The position numbers were made by a program, and so were the translations under genes. The notes under the pieces are model-generated. The model did not search any database. It saw only the letters and a program-made list of their open reading frames with translations, and was not told the origin of the DNA. This document shows positions 1 through 12,800 of a stretch of DNA of 39,091 nt, one piece after another. How positions within the stretch are numbered: position 1 is the stretch's first letter; each line of letters starts with the position of its first letter. Source of the stretch: Priapulus caudatus (taxonomy: Eukaryota; Priapulida; Priapulimorpha; Priapulimorphida; Priapulidae); assembly GCF_000485595.1 (NCBI RefSeq), contig NW_014577687.1, positions 64,057 through 103,147 of the forward strand, written 5' to 3'.

Positions 1-95
1 CCGTTCGGTCAGTCTCAGTATATATATATATATATAGACACGAACGCACGCACGCACACACACGCGCGCGCGCAAATATATATATAATCCAACTT
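1..95. repeat. Simple-sequence tract: (TA)n, ACGC and CA/CG runs
   Basis: A short (TA)n run is followed by ACGC repeats, a CA/CG alternation and another TA run. No coding potential is seen. Confidence 0.8.
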
Positions 96-1485
96 ACCTT
101 TAAGAATTCGGTGAGATATTCTAAGCCGCGCCGCTCATTGTCCTGATGATCTGGAAATATGATTTACATTTACAATTAAATTTGAAGCGTTATAGTTAAC
201 TCGATAGATCGGCAGAAACGTATAGTGTTGCACAACTCTTATGCAAACTATATCCTGGAGGGATCGGGAAGAGGTGGCCCTATATCCCCTTTGTGACTGT
301 GCAGCCAATTCTTTTCAGTATGTGACAAAAATTAGTCTCTTTATACAAAAATATGCAGTCAAAATCTATCAGACGACAACCGAATTTTTCGGAAAAAAAC
401 GTGGGGTAGGTTAAATTATGCTCCCCCCGCCCCACATTGATCCGACGTCTCCCTTCCAAAATTCCCGGATCCGCCCCACCATCGACATCCTCTGTATTGT
501 CACGATGTATCGATATAGGTATTGTTATGGGAAATAATGAAATGCACCACATACAATAGAAATATCGCCAACTATGTCGTTATTAAGTGTTGTTGAATTG
601 CTATCGACGGAACTGAGCCCGTGTCACGGCAATACGAACACACACCTGCCCCGTAAACTTTCCACAAGTTCTGGCAAATCGCCAGCCGTACGCATGTGCG
701 CGCGTGCAAACATTTCCGTTTGTTTAAGCGCTATAGTGAAAGCGGGATGAGTAAACGCTGCGTGAGAGCAACAGATGCAGATAACGTCGCCGCGGTCACT
801 CGCGGAGCTTCCGTCGCGTCTGCGTCACGCACACGCACTCTCAGTGCTGCTGCTGCTGCTTCAGGCGTCGACTTTCTCTAACGTCAACTCAGGTTTACCA
901 GAGCACATATATGATATACGCCAACTCAGGTTTACTCAACGATAGGCTAATCGACGCGCGCCTAGATTATGTCTGCGAGCTGAACGGTATACAGGAGGAA
1001 TAAACGATAAGCTAAGATAGATACATCACTTGTTGATCGCACCCCCCCCCCCAACCCCAGCGAGCCTCACTCACTCACGACGGACAACATTTTATGACAC
1101 ATATGACACATCTATGTTCTCAGTATGACGAGTGTGGCGATGAGCTCTTTATAATCGAATGAAATTTGCGTGTCGTAACTAATTTCTGAATTATCGTTTC
1201 TTTGTTCGAAAGAATGCCATGCGGGCCCCGCTAGACGAGTTTTTCAGGCGCGTGCGCCACTCGACTTGGCGGTACTTCATTGCCAAGATAGTCTTTTAGA
1301 ACGTCGCACCACAACAATAGCCAGGCAGAGAGCTCAGGGGGCGGGAATGGCTGAGTTTGACGCGGGCAAAGGAACATTCCTCCACCCAATCTTTTTATTT
1401 CGGAAAAGCAAATATTTTTAATTACGTATTAGTTATTATTGGCATTAGTTCACATGCGCTGTTCACCTTCACTTGTGAAACCCCT
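96..1485. other. No gene seen
   Basis: Short open frames here show no recognisable protein character. The stretch holds a poly-C run near 1043 and a direct repeat of TGACACATA near 1095. Nothing supports an exon. Confidence 0.5.
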
Positions 1486-1493
1486 ATATATAC

Positions 1494-1547
<54 letters not shown>
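1486..1547. repeat. (TA)n microsatellite
   Basis: About 30 TA units are followed by GT/GC alternation near 1584-1608. The repeat generates artefactual open frames of alternating Tyr and Ile on both strands. Confidence 0.95.
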
Positions 1548-1549
<2 letters not shown>

Positions 1550-2928
1550 TATAGACGGTTTTATACACATAAACATTGATACTGTGTGTGCGTGCGCGCG
1601 CGCGCGTGCATATATACACGTATAGATCTATGCTCTCACCGTGCGTGTAGAGGCGCGTCTTGCGAATGTAGACGCAGACGAGCGCCATGAGCTGCAGTTG
1701 CGAGAGACGCGCGCGCGTGCTCGGTGACAGAGGCAGTAGATCTCGCAGACGACATATCTCATTGTTGATCAAATCCCGCCTCTGCTTCGACGCGCCTTTC
1801 GTTGACCTACGTGAAAGCGTACAACAAATTAATATAGTGGAACAAAATACGTTGAAAGATATATGGTCAATTTGTAGTAAAATCCATAGAAAAATACAAG
1901 ATATGAAGTAAAATGAATAGTAGAATACTGTACATAGTAAAACATAATATGGTATATATTATAGTGAAATATGTAGTAAAATGCTGGGAAAAGACAGCAA
2001 AACATATTGTGAAACATATAGCAAAATGTTAGAAAAATATATAACAAAAGCTATAGTAAATTCTATCGTAAAATATTTGGCTGTAGAACGACCTTTAGGA
2101 GCTTTAGGATATGCGTGGGCAAGCGGAGAGCACAAACGTTCACTACAGAAATGCAACGTAGCCATCAGGTCGCGTTAGTATGATTATTATGTGTAGAACC
2201 GGTTTTTACCTGTCTATGTCAACGAGAAAATATTGCACATACCCACGCACACGCACACATACTCGCAACCGCGCGCGCATATATATGTAAAATGAAACTG
2301 TACAAAAATGTATACTTATGTACAAGAAAAATGACATAGTAGAAAAAGTTCATACAATAATCCTGTTTACTAGGGAAATGTGCATAATTATATGGACAGA
2401 TCAAAGAAATTAGAAATGATAATATAACTATATATACTATACAGTACTGACTACATGACCGTATGCAATATAACTATTGCACTACATCAAAATTGAAGAA
2501 AAAGGAAGTGAATTATAATAGACGCTATAGCATACCTGTACATCTGAAGCGGTTGCGGTCTCGCCTGCAGAGTACGCGATGACGTCACTGTGCGGCGGCC
2601 TCAATATTCAAATGAGTAAAAAGCGTGCGACTCCTATGTACTGTTCGTCGATAACTTGAACGCACGAAAACGCATACGTGTTGCGGTGTTTCGTTCCCAA
2701 CTATCAAATGCACCAGTCCGTTTCGCCGCGCCTGCATAACTCCTGGTCACGTGATCAGGTGGTACCCACAGGTGTGTTGCTCACTCCGTTGATTGACTGG
2801 CTGGCTGTTTGCCTTCCAGGTCGCGCATTGGATATAAATGAAGTCATGTTACGATGTAGCGTGATTGATCGCATAGTTAATCATAGAGTCGAGATAAAGT
2901 TAAGTATCGAAATTATCACTAGCGTTAC
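1548..2928. other. No gene seen
   Basis: AT-rich sequence. Around 1830-2070 there are many A-rich phrases of the type atatagtaaaa, which look like degenerate tandem sequence. No exon is supportable. Confidence 0.45.
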
Positions 2929-2976
2929 CATAGAAATAATATAGATAACCATATAGTTATCTATATTATTTCTATG
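2929..2976. repeat. Perfect 21-bp hairpin
   Basis: Arms 2929-2949 and 2956-2976 are perfect reverse complements around a 6-nt loop. The base composition is AT-rich. It could be a small foldback element or the end of a MITE; nothing shows that it is expressed. Confidence 0.85.
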
Positions 2977-3117
2977 AGCGCTACATATCCGTGCACGAGA
3001 AAATGTTATCGTTGGTGTGAGCTTTTTTGTTGTACATTTTAACAGGACAGGAAATAAAAAGAATGATGTAAGCGTAATTCGGCGACGCGTTATACCTAGA
3101 CAGAGCAAACAACGCCA

Positions 3118-3375
3118 GTTCTTTATTCGAATAAGGAACTATAGTAACTAGGCAAAGCAGTTACCATGCAGTTCCCAGTTCGAAATGCAACATTGAATTG
3201 GGAACTGGTAACTAGGCAAAATAGTTACTAGTTACTTATTCGGCCAAATTAACCCTTTGGCACACATTTATTCAAACTGGTAATTCGAACTGGTAACTGA
3301 ATAAGTAGCTGGGTATCGAACTGGTAACTGATTAAATAAATGTGCCAAAGGGTTAATTTGGCCGAATAAGTAGGG
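3118..3375. repeat. GGAACTGGTAACT repeat block with foldback element
   Basis: The block is made of variants of a GGAACTGGTAACTAGGCAAA unit and TTATTCGAATAAGGAA palindromes. Inside it, arms 3233-3272 and 3335-3372 are near-perfect inverted repeats that differ by a 2-nt indel. The same unit family recurs at 6356-6570. Confidence 0.8.
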
Positions 3376-3395
3376 GCCGCACTAGTGCTGAGAAG

Positions 3396-3640
3396 GTCTA
3401 TGTACCCCGGGGTACTGCCGGACGTACCCTGGGTACGGTTCCGCGGTATACTCGAACGTATACCCTGCCGTATATCTAATATGCCGGGACCGTACCCGCG
3501 CCTTACTTCGCAGCTAACGATCTCTAGGGAGTCGCCTACGCCTACTGCCTAACCCTAACCATACATCAATAGTGACCAGGGTACATTTCGGCTATACCGG
3601 GACCGCTACCCAGGACTCCGACCGAGTAACACTGGGCGAC
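3396..3640. mobile_element. MITE-like element, relative of 19007-19299
   Basis: It shares phrases with the element at 19007-19299: a GTACTGCCGG start, CGTACCCTGGGTACGG, a GGGAGTCGCCTACGCC block and a CCTAACCCTAACC core. The internal block is in the opposite orientation to the other copy. Its ends are less symmetric than those of the copy at 19 kb, so this copy is older or rearranged. Confidence 0.6.
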
Positions 3641-4140
3641 ATAGAGCCTAATAGCCGTAACGCGTAACTATCTCTTGCCTAGCTGTTACCAATGCAGCTT
3701 CCCTATTCAACGCGATTGCTTTCGAACTCGGGAACCTGGTGACTGCTTTACCCGAATGAGGACGGCGATACTAAGAGAAGCGTTGCGAAAGGAGGTTTGA
3801 ATCCCAGCGCTATACGCCGCAGATCTTGCTGCACCAAGTTTCCGCGCCAAGGCGCACGCGGCGACTGCGGGAGACGTACGTCTACGAGCAGTATGCAGGC
3901 GCTGGCAGCTATGGTCCGTGCGCCGAATGAATTTGGCGCGCGCCCACAGATCCATAGCTGCCAGCGAAACAGCTCCGCAATTTTAGTGGGGGACACAGGA
4001 GGGTAGACATTTGGAGACGTGAACAGTGTCACTTTTTGTGAAAACATAATTTCTCTCTTCGTAACCGAGCTGTGTGACGCGAAATCACAGAACGACTGAC
4101 GAAATTTTCGGCACGACTGCGATAATTTACGGGCACAGAT
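3641..4140. other. No gene seen
   Basis: Overlapping short frames at 3.7-4.0 kb on both strands share no recognisable domain. A 10-nt CTATGGATCT / GCAGCTATGG type symmetry near 3905-3960 suggests a small foldback. Confidence 0.4.
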
Positions 4141-4144
4141 ATCA

Positions 4145-4890
4145 ATGAAACAGTGAGCCTGCGATGAGGCTGCGTTCTTTGCACCAGTTCAATGAAAATA
4201 TCAAGAGCTAATAATACCTATTTACCTAATTTACCTAAGGTATTATTAGGGCTCTTGAAAATATCTATAAAAGTGTCAACACTTTCTGGCTTCTACATTT
4301 GTGTTGTATAAGTTATTTATGAATTGTATTTTATAATGCGTCAGTGGCTTCATGTAACGAGCGGCAGCTGCAGCGGATACATAAGCTGGGTTTTTATAAT
4401 AATATATGCGGAAATAATACGCCTCTATTCATGTAAATAGAAATGTTCACCTATATACAAACAATGACGACGTAATAATCACATATAATTGAACACAGCC
4501 AACCCCCACCAACCTGCGCCGTCGATCCCCATATTATTGCCGATAGCCGTAATCCTAGCCGTTCAGCTAGTTGTTGAACGTTAATTTGACCAGGAATACA
4601 ATGAAACAGCTGAGCTGCATTGAGCTGCTCTTCTTTGCAAGTTCAATGAAAATATGAATAAAAGTGTGAACACCGTCTACTTCTAGTTCTACACTGTGAT
4701 GTAATAAGTTTTATTATGAATTGTTATTTTATTAAGCCGGGCAGCTGCAGCGAAAGCAAGAGCTTGGTTTTATTATTATAATACGATCTTTATCTATCCA
4801 TGTTCGATCTATCCTTGGCCTATGCTCTATTCATGTACATAGAAATGTTCACCTATATACAAACAATGACGACGAGTAATAATCACATAA
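4145..4890. repeat. Diverged tandem duplication, two copies of about 300-340 bp
   Basis: Copy A (about 4145-4485) and copy B (about 4598-4890) share long phrases in the same order: TTCAATGAAAATAT, ATAAAAGTGT, GGCAGCTGCAGCG, and CATAGAAATGTTCACC followed by TATATACAAACAATGACGAC. Both carry indels, so the duplication is old. Neither copy encodes a recognisable protein. Confidence 0.75.
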
Positions 4891-6355
4891 TAATCACATA
4901 GAGGTAGCCCTAGTATGTTGACTATATCGTAGGCGTTCTTGATAGCCGTAGGAGTCGGTGCATGCTATATTGCGTATATATAGGGATTGGACCGTGAAGG
5001 TATAACTGCGAGCAGGCGAGTTCCAAGTTTTTCTGCGAAGTTTTTCTGCACAACAGCAATGAGGGCCTCCCCTCGACCGCAGGGGTAGACGAAGTTTTTG
5101 CTATAAGCAGCACGCTGGTCGCATGTAATATATGCAAAAACGGCAAAACGGGCTAGAGAGGAGATGCACGTGCTCGCACGACGTGCCGTCGCCACGGGCA
5201 GCGCGGGGTCAAGAGGTTGATAAAAACCTCGCACGTACGGAGCCAGGTAATATAGCTTCGCTCTTAATATAGACTTATAGTTTTTCGAAACTTGAGCCTC
5301 CATGGGCCTGTGCTCTAACAAACAATACAAGGCTTACACATGTGTGCGGTATGAACGTTCTTTTCTTTGTCAACATGTAGAAAGACGTGAACATTTAATG
5401 TAGTACACAGTTACGTCAAACTATTCTAACGACTACTATTAGGAGACTATTACGAGACTATTCGAAGGTTGTCTCACCTATGCACGTTTCCTCCTTTCGA
5501 CTCCTGACATGGAAGAACCTTACACTTGCACGCAGTACAACGGCCTGGCATCATATATCGATGGATGAAACATCGATGGGTATGTATGAATTCGAAAGAA
5601 GATATGCTCTATGCTGTATGCTCTATGCAGAGGGCTATGGTATTATGCACTCTGCTGTGCCATATATATACATCCTTGCAGTATGACGTCATCATCGCAC
5701 ATCACAGCATGGGGGGGTATAAGAAACATACGGCTGCTGCTTTTCCACAGAACGTCTAGTGGCAGTTCTCAGTCTAAACAACATACAATCACTGAGGCCT
5801 GCGGGGTCCTAGATGGCTACGATAATTACACTGGGACGTGACGATTCGAGCTAGACTGGTACGCGACCTTAACTCGGCCAAGTCTGTTTTCGCTACACAC
5901 AACGTTTATATTTAGTCAGCGTCTGAAACTCTCCACCGCGCAGCAGTCTAAGCCGAATCGCCGGTCCCTGGTGTGGAAAATTCTGTGAAAATCCCTCGAA
6001 GAGAGCCTCGTCGCGCCATCTATGGGACGCCATATGTACGAGAATAAGTTCAGGGCGTAAATTATAATAAATTGAAAATCGCTTTTCTACAGGAAAACCT
6101 AAAGCGGCCCACCATAAAACTACCAATTACGAGCACTCGGGATTTATTTCTCGCCCTAAGTGCAGAGTCGAAAGGGCTCTCTGCAATCGCCACAACTCCT
6201 CAATTGACCGATTATGCGGCTTTCTGTAGTACCAGAGGCTTCGAGTAGTTAGTTCTACATAGAGGGCAGCGAATTGGATCAAAAGGCGCCACGAGGCGGC
6301 GCTGTTCGCGCTTCGCGCGCGTATATCCGCGGCTGGCAGATCGTCTAGTACTAGT
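4891..6355. other. No supportable gene; isolated open frames
   Basis: The longest open frame (minus, 4965-5330, 121 codons) matches no family I recognise, has no evident splice context, and overlaps a second frame at 4922-5146. It may be repeat-derived. TATGCTC/TATGCAG short tandem phrases occur at 5605-5635. Confidence 0.4.
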
Positions 6356-6570
6356 TCCTATTTATTCCTTCTTGTCAATAAGGAACTGGGAACTGGTAAC
6401 TGCTTTGCCTAGTTACTATAATTCCTTATTCGAAAAAGGAACTGGGAACTGGTAACTGCTTTGCCTAGTTACTAGTTCCTTATTCGAATAAGGAACTGGG
6501 AACTGGGAACTGGTAACTGATTTGCCTAGTTACTAGTTCCTTATTCGAATAATGAACTGGGAACTGGGAG
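6356..6570. repeat. Tandem 54-62-bp repeat with 20-bp palindrome
   Basis: Four imperfect copies of a unit containing GGAACTGGGAACTGGTAACT and TTTGCCTAGTTACTAGTTCC. Unit junctions form TTCCTTATTCGAATAAGGAA, a perfect 20-bp palindrome at 6476-6495. It is the same family as 3118-3375. Confidence 0.85.
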
Positions 6571-7555
6571 CTAACCTCCCTGAGCTCTGTTATTGAACTC
6601 CCTACATCCGCGATATATTTGTTGGACGAACACTCAAATGGCCAGTTTTAACTTTCCTACGCAATTAAGATGAAAGTGTCAATGACACTGTAGCTCACCA
6701 CAAAAATGGCACAAATGAGTGAATGGGAACAAGTGCACCGAGTGGGGGGGGGGCAGTTTAGCCACCACAGTTTTAACAGTATTTAGTGGTACTATACTAA
6801 AGGTATTAATTACTTCTAATTCATTCCTTCATTGTTCTTAGCATAAAATAACTACTTTCTAGTAACATATGTACTACAAAATCGCAACCCCCCAAAAAAA
6901 TAACCCCAGCAAGCCGCGGTTTCTTGGCGCTAGCAAGACGGTAACGTTTTTATAATATTCAGATTTAGGCACTGCCTAAAAGCGGAGCTCCCGATGTGTA
7001 ACGTGTAAGATTGAGAGGATACGCTTATTCCACGTAGCTGCTATATACCACGTGACAATGGTGTTTCCCTGCCCATAGCACAACTTTTCTCAAAGGTTAA
7101 TTGGTTGATGGAAATGTTTACTTCGTATGAATTTTTCTAGGCGGTAGCACACGGTTGCCATCTGTATATCGCAATAATAATTTATAAACCAAAATGAATC
7201 ACAATTTGTGACGGTAGATGACGCTTATACCCGCTTTGATGTTTCTTAGCGGATGGCGTTCGAAATAATGGTTATGCGTTCACGACATGTTTTGTAAAAA
7301 CTTTACTCTAATATAGACGTTTTATCAGCAGGGTGGAGAGGAAATACTAACTTTTGCATAAAGATATTGTTAATGAAATCTTGTAAAACGAACGCAGACG
7401 AGTGTGACACCACAGACTGTTATCTGCGTGTCTATATAATATGCTATATAATTGCCAAAACCTACCTAATTTGGCATAATTTTCTTTTAAATATCAAAAC
7501 CCTTGTTATACGTTTTGGGGCCAGCCCTTATTTATTCACATACCAAAAATGAGCA
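6571..7555. other. No gene seen
   Basis: AT-rich sequence with a G run near 6746 and a short A-run near 6892. No plausible exon was found. Confidence 0.45.
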
Positions 7556-7831
7556 AAATCCGTTGAACCTGAACTGACTAATGGCAATTTCCATTTTTGC
7601 CAAAAAATTGCCGTGGCTCGAAAGTACGTCGACTGGCGTGCTCCAAAATAGAACGTTCAAACCTCTCCCATAGCAGTAACAACTATACCCAATTTCAAAC
7701 ATGTGGGTCAAACGGTTCCTGAGTTATCGTTGACCGTAGCCAATTAAATGTTGACGGAAGGACGGACGGACGTACGGCGGACGCCGACCCATGGCAATAG
7801 CTCATCTTGACGATGTCAAGGTGAGGTAAAA
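7556..7831 (+). mobile_element. pearl/HINE-like non-autonomous element, 3' part
   Basis: A degenerate (GACG)n tract at 7752-7785 is followed by GGCAATAGCTCAT and a terminal hairpin (7804-7822, stem CTTGAC/GTCAAG, loop GAT). This order (body, ACGG-type microsatellite, short terminal palindrome) is typical of pearl elements, which are classed with helentron-derived HINEs. The copy at 15380-15861 has the same architecture with a different but still pairing stem. The 5' limit is a guess. Confidence 0.6.
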
Positions 7832-8587
7832 AAATCATACCATCATACAAGAGCTCACAATGCGGCGTCGTTTTACTGCACTTGTTCAGCACACGAATTT
7901 ATACGAATAAGACGAAAAATCTATTTATACTTTTCTCTATAGGACGAGTTATGCGGCACAGAGGTATAGCACAGCGATCCCATTAATACAGCCAAAGGCT
8001 AGAACACGACACCGCAAGTCCGACAGTGACGCACTATACATACAACCTTAACCTAACACATGGGAACTAATCCATTACACGGGCAGTGCTCACCGACTAA
8101 GTGCAAAGACGATTACGTGACTTCATCATGATATTTCAGAAACAGTTATATGAGAACAGTGTCTAGATTCTCTAAAATACGAAATACGCGCGGACCCTAG
8201 CTGCTACATGTGTCCTGAAGTGCTGTACTGTGCGCGCATGCATACTCCTTTTCCCAAACCTACGATGCTTTGTCTCTGAAGGTTATATACGTGATTTTGT
8301 TTGCTTGACTAAGCAAATTTGTAAAACAAACTTAACTCTAAACAATCGCTCTAACTTTAAGCAATACTTATAACTCCGTAATTAATCTGCGATTTGTTTC
8401 GTCTTAACACCCGTTTTCGCACTATCAAACATTTTTTTTTATCCGACCACCTATAGGTGCCGTCTAGGCCGAATAACCGCTACTCAACTGTAGTCGCATA
8501 TAATCAGCCGGTAATAATCAGAGGTGGTATGCTAGAACAATCTCTGACCACCATCCACGGCAACACGCACACGCAGACGTGCATAAA

Positions 8588-8619
<32 letters not shown>

Positions 8620-9808
8620 CACATATATTCAAGTACACGACACTCATATACAGTGGCGACACACAGGTCAAATTAAACTTATTTCAGGCAAGACAACTGC
8701 CGCCTTCAATTGTTTGTTTTAAAACATTTAAGGATTTAACTGGTATTGCACTAATGAAGATTAAACGTTTATTGACGAATGAATCGAATCAATCACTTGT
8801 TTTATTTATAGAGGAGATATATCTCTATGCTCAAGGCAAACAATTTCATGAAATTTCCAGCACCTAATTATGTTACAACAACAAAAATGGTATTTTGGAT
8901 ATTTCTCAATTACCAGAAAGAGTGAGGATACAAAATTTTCACCACATGTTAAGCACAATATGTACCAAAATAGCGCATCAGGATTTTTCTTTAAGTTTCA
9001 TATTTACTGAGAAAAATTTTAAAAACTGCCTAAATTTCAAGTCGCACGTTTGAATTTAAAATTTTTGCGAATAAAGAGACATCTCATAAAATACGGCATT
9101 TAATAACAATCCCTGACGCGCTTTTTTACAGCAATATGTTACCATTAAAACGAGTGTAACATTAAATTATTCCGAGTTGTAATCACAGAGAAATATCCAT
9201 TTATACATCGACTACTAAGTCAGAAATTGGAACGGAGAAATCAGCGTTTTTCTGACGTCAGCCACGGCTCACTACACATGTACGCGGGCAAGCAAAATGC
9301 TCTGACAGTTCACATGTACCATTATACGGAGAAATGAGCATGTACACAGATGGCACATAGTGTTAGGCATCGAATAAAGTTGAAAACGAAAAATCGATAC
9401 AAAATTTCCTAAAACCTTGAGAGTATCCTTAAGGCATTACAAGTCAGAGGAGCACCATGTCAAACATTTCCATCGACAAAGGGACGTTTTGAGGCAAACT
9501 TGCGAAAACTTTTCTCTCAAAAACCATTTTATGTAGATTTACATGCCCTACACACGCGATTTACCGCAAGGTAACAAAAGTACACAAGACATAGCAACCA
9601 CGCTGGTTTACTGCTGTAGACATCATCTTACTTTCAGAGACGCACTCTGCAAACGAGAATGGAAACCACGGCACTTGTGCACACGCCGGTGCCGCGGCGA
9701 TTATCGATCCCTTCTCTAGTTGCATTCTTCAGCCCGCCCGACCGTCCGCGCGCTGCGTCTGCGCATCTCTGGGGAAAGGAGCGCGAGTTAATCACGTGCG
9801 GCATCACA
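7832..9808. other. Intergenic, including the presumed MSH3 3' flank
   Basis: No exon is supportable. An (ACGC)n microsatellite lies at about 8588-8620 and inflates one plus-strand open frame with Ala/Arg/Thr/His repeats. MSH3 ends at 9809 on the minus strand, so its 3' untranslated region should lie just below that position. I did not identify a convincing polyadenylation signal. Confidence 0.45.
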
Positions 9809-12800
9809 CTAGCGCACAGGCCGACTCTGGATTTCTCGTAACAGCTGCAGTGGCGGCGGCGCGTCGTCGACGCAGAGGCGGCGGAACAGCGCCCTCTCGC
9901 AGCGATCGCACTCCACCTTCTCCTCCAGCCGGGCGGCGCGCGCGTGCGCGGCGCGGAGGACGCGTGCCGGAATGCCGGCCAGCCTCGCAACGTTGAGGCC
10001 GTAGCTGCGGCTTGCCGCGCCCGCCGTCAGACGGTAGAGAAACGTCACCTCGGCCGGCCGACCATTGCCACCTCCCCTGGCTCGCTGCTGCCAGCCTGAG
10101 AGGCTAAGGTCGCTACCGCCGCATCCATCCTCACCACCGCCATCGCCCTCGTCAACGTCATTGCCGCGATCGTCGTCGCTGCCATCGTCACTATTTCCGT
10201 CGTCGTTGCCGGTGTCGCCCTCTAGCATGAACGCCATGTGGTAGTTGGCGATGCAGTGCGGGAGGCTCGTCTCGAGCGCGGCGACGTGCGGGTAATGCGT
10301 CACGAACAGCGTCAGGCATCGCAGCTCCGTGGCGACGTATCGCAGCGTTGCCGTGGCGATCGCCGCGCCGTCGTGCGTGCTCGTGCCGCGGCCGAGCTCG
10401 TCGAGCACGACGAGCGACCGGCAGGTGGCGCTGGCGAGGATCTCTGCCGTCTCGGCGAGCTCGAGCATGAACGTGCTCTGACCGCGCAGGATGGCGTCGC
10501 GCGCGCCCATGCGCACGTGCACGGCGTCGACGACGCCGACAACGGCGGCGCGCGCCGCCACCCACGAGCCGACCTGCGCCATGATGCACGCGAGTGCCAC
10601 CTGCCGCACGTACGAGCTCTTGCCGCCCATGTTGGGGCCCGTGACGACGACGCAGCGCCGCCCGCCCGCGTCCAGGTCGGCGTCGTTCGCGACGTACGCG
10701 CGGCCCGCGGCCTCCATCGCCGCGGCGACGACGGGATGCCGGCCCGCCTTGAAGTGCAGCACGGGGCCGTGCTCGACCATCAGCGGGCGAGCGTACCCGC
10801 TCTGCCGCGCCGTCTCGGCGAGCGACAGCAAGCAGTCGAGCTCGGCCAGCCGCCGCACCGCCACCCGGTTCGCTCCGTGCTCTGCGCCGAAGCGCGCAAG
10901 AAACTCCCGCCAGGCGGCGCCACAGTCGACGTGCAGCTGCTCGCGCAGCGCGCACAGGCGGCCATGGAGCCGCGCCGCTGTCGGGCTGCGGAAGCGCGTG
11001 ACGGCCTTCGTCGCGCCGACGCGCGTCCAGTCGGCCGGCACGGACGCGAGCAGCGAGTTCCTGACCTCGACGAGGTACTCGGCGCCCGACACGGTGACGT
11101 AGTCGATCGCGGGCATGCGCAGGATGTAGCGGATCTCGCGGCGGTGCGCGACCAGCTCCGTCTCCACGTCGCGTATCGCCCCGCGCGTCGCCGCGACCGC
11201 CGGCGTCGCGTCGGCCGCGCGCAACACGCGCAGCTTGTCGCCGCGCCGCGCCGCCGCCGCGTCGATCGCCGCGAGGTGGTCGCCGACGCCGGCGAGGCGC
11301 GCGGGGAGCTGCGCGACGATGTCACGCAGCAGCGGCGAGCGCGGGGCGTCGTCGGCGTGCGCGGCGGCGGCGACGCGCTGCAGGGACTGCGCGACGGAGA
11401 GGAACTCTAGCGTCGAGCAGCGCTGGTAGTAGATGTTGCAGAGACCTCGCTCGACGTCCGGCATCTTCCCGAGTAGCGCCGCTAGCTCGACGATAACCCC
11501 GCAGTTACCTGCAGAGAGAGAGTCAAACCTGGTTGTAAAGGTCGCACGACGAAGGCTTCTTTTACAAACAGGTGTCCGTTCCGTAGAGGTGGTTTTATCG
11601 TACAATTACCAATCAGAGGAAATGCCCCAAACTATAACCTTCATAGCCAGGTGTCCATTCTATAGAGACGGCAGCTAACACAGGTTTAACAACAGGATCA
11701 CCCCAGTGGTACACGTGGCAATTGGCGACCCCCCCCCCCCATAAGCAATCATTACTCCTATAACTACTAGATACTACTACTAGATTCCAGTAAAACGATA
11801 CTGAAAACCACAGGATTGCACTTCACGTCACGCAAATGCACTAGCTTATGTGTCTGTATACCATATGTGCACATTTCTAGTTGCACGTTTCTGTACATGA
11901 GATCATTCTCTCTTTGATAATGTCGACAGATTCTATGCACGATGCAACGTCAATAAATCGAGCCTTTAATTTCCTTTGACTTTCTACACGTGTGCATAGA
12001 TATTCCAATATCTCGTCTGAAAAACGTAGTAGGATGAGAATGAATACCTGCTATAATTTCAGCAACCGCATCCTGCCTCTGCTCAATCTTCTTAATGTCG
12101 CAGAGCGGTTGAGAGAGCCAGTGTTTAAACAGGCGGCTACCGAACTTTGTCCTGGTGTGATCCATCACCGACAGCAAGCTACCCTGCACCCTGTGATCCG
12201 TACTGTTCTGAAATATCTAGAAATAAAATTGATTACGCAATTTACCTCTCATTTAATTGCCCCCTAATTGCAATAATTACGATTGATGCTTTTTGTCCAT
12301 ATAGACAACTTTTAGTTTCCACGAAACCTCTTGTCTGTCGTGGCTTATTATATTTCCAATAGATGGTTTAAATTCTGTGAGACGTCCTAGTTGGGAATAT
12401 AGACAAGATGGCATTCTATGATCCTCCTGTTTATTACTACGAGGTTTCTAAATAAAATTCCCGAAACCCTTCCATGAGATAATACGGTTAGTAGGCTCGC
12501 AACAGCGTTGATAACAGTGAACACGGCCCCGTACACACCTCTAACGAACAGAGGGCCTGTGCATTTAACTTCATGTGGTCGGTGCTCTCAGAGAAATGTC
12601 GCATGTTGCACGAGAGCTTTAACACTGTGTCGAGATTGAACTCCTTTAAATACTGTGCGACTGCTGTCAGGCACTTGACCACACCATCGGGAAGCTGGTC
12701 GCACCGGCCTGCGTTGAAGCTGTCCACTTGTTCAGAACTTTCAGGTACGAATGCAGCACCTGCAATGCACGTGAAAAAAACGATACTACGTGGTTCGAAT

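Noticed and set aside
1422-1772. 116-codon minus-strand ORF
   Set aside because: Most of it is the translation of the (TA)n microsatellite.
4965-5330. 121-codon minus-strand ORF as a gene
   Set aside because: No recognisable domain, no splice or promoter context, and an overlapping competing frame; probably repeat-derived.
10238-11410. 390-codon plus-strand open frame, and other long frames over 9.6-11.4 kb
   Set aside because: They lie antisense to, or out of frame with, the GC-rich MSH3 terminal exon. Stop codons are rare there in every frame, and the translations are Arg/Ala/Gly-rich with no domain.
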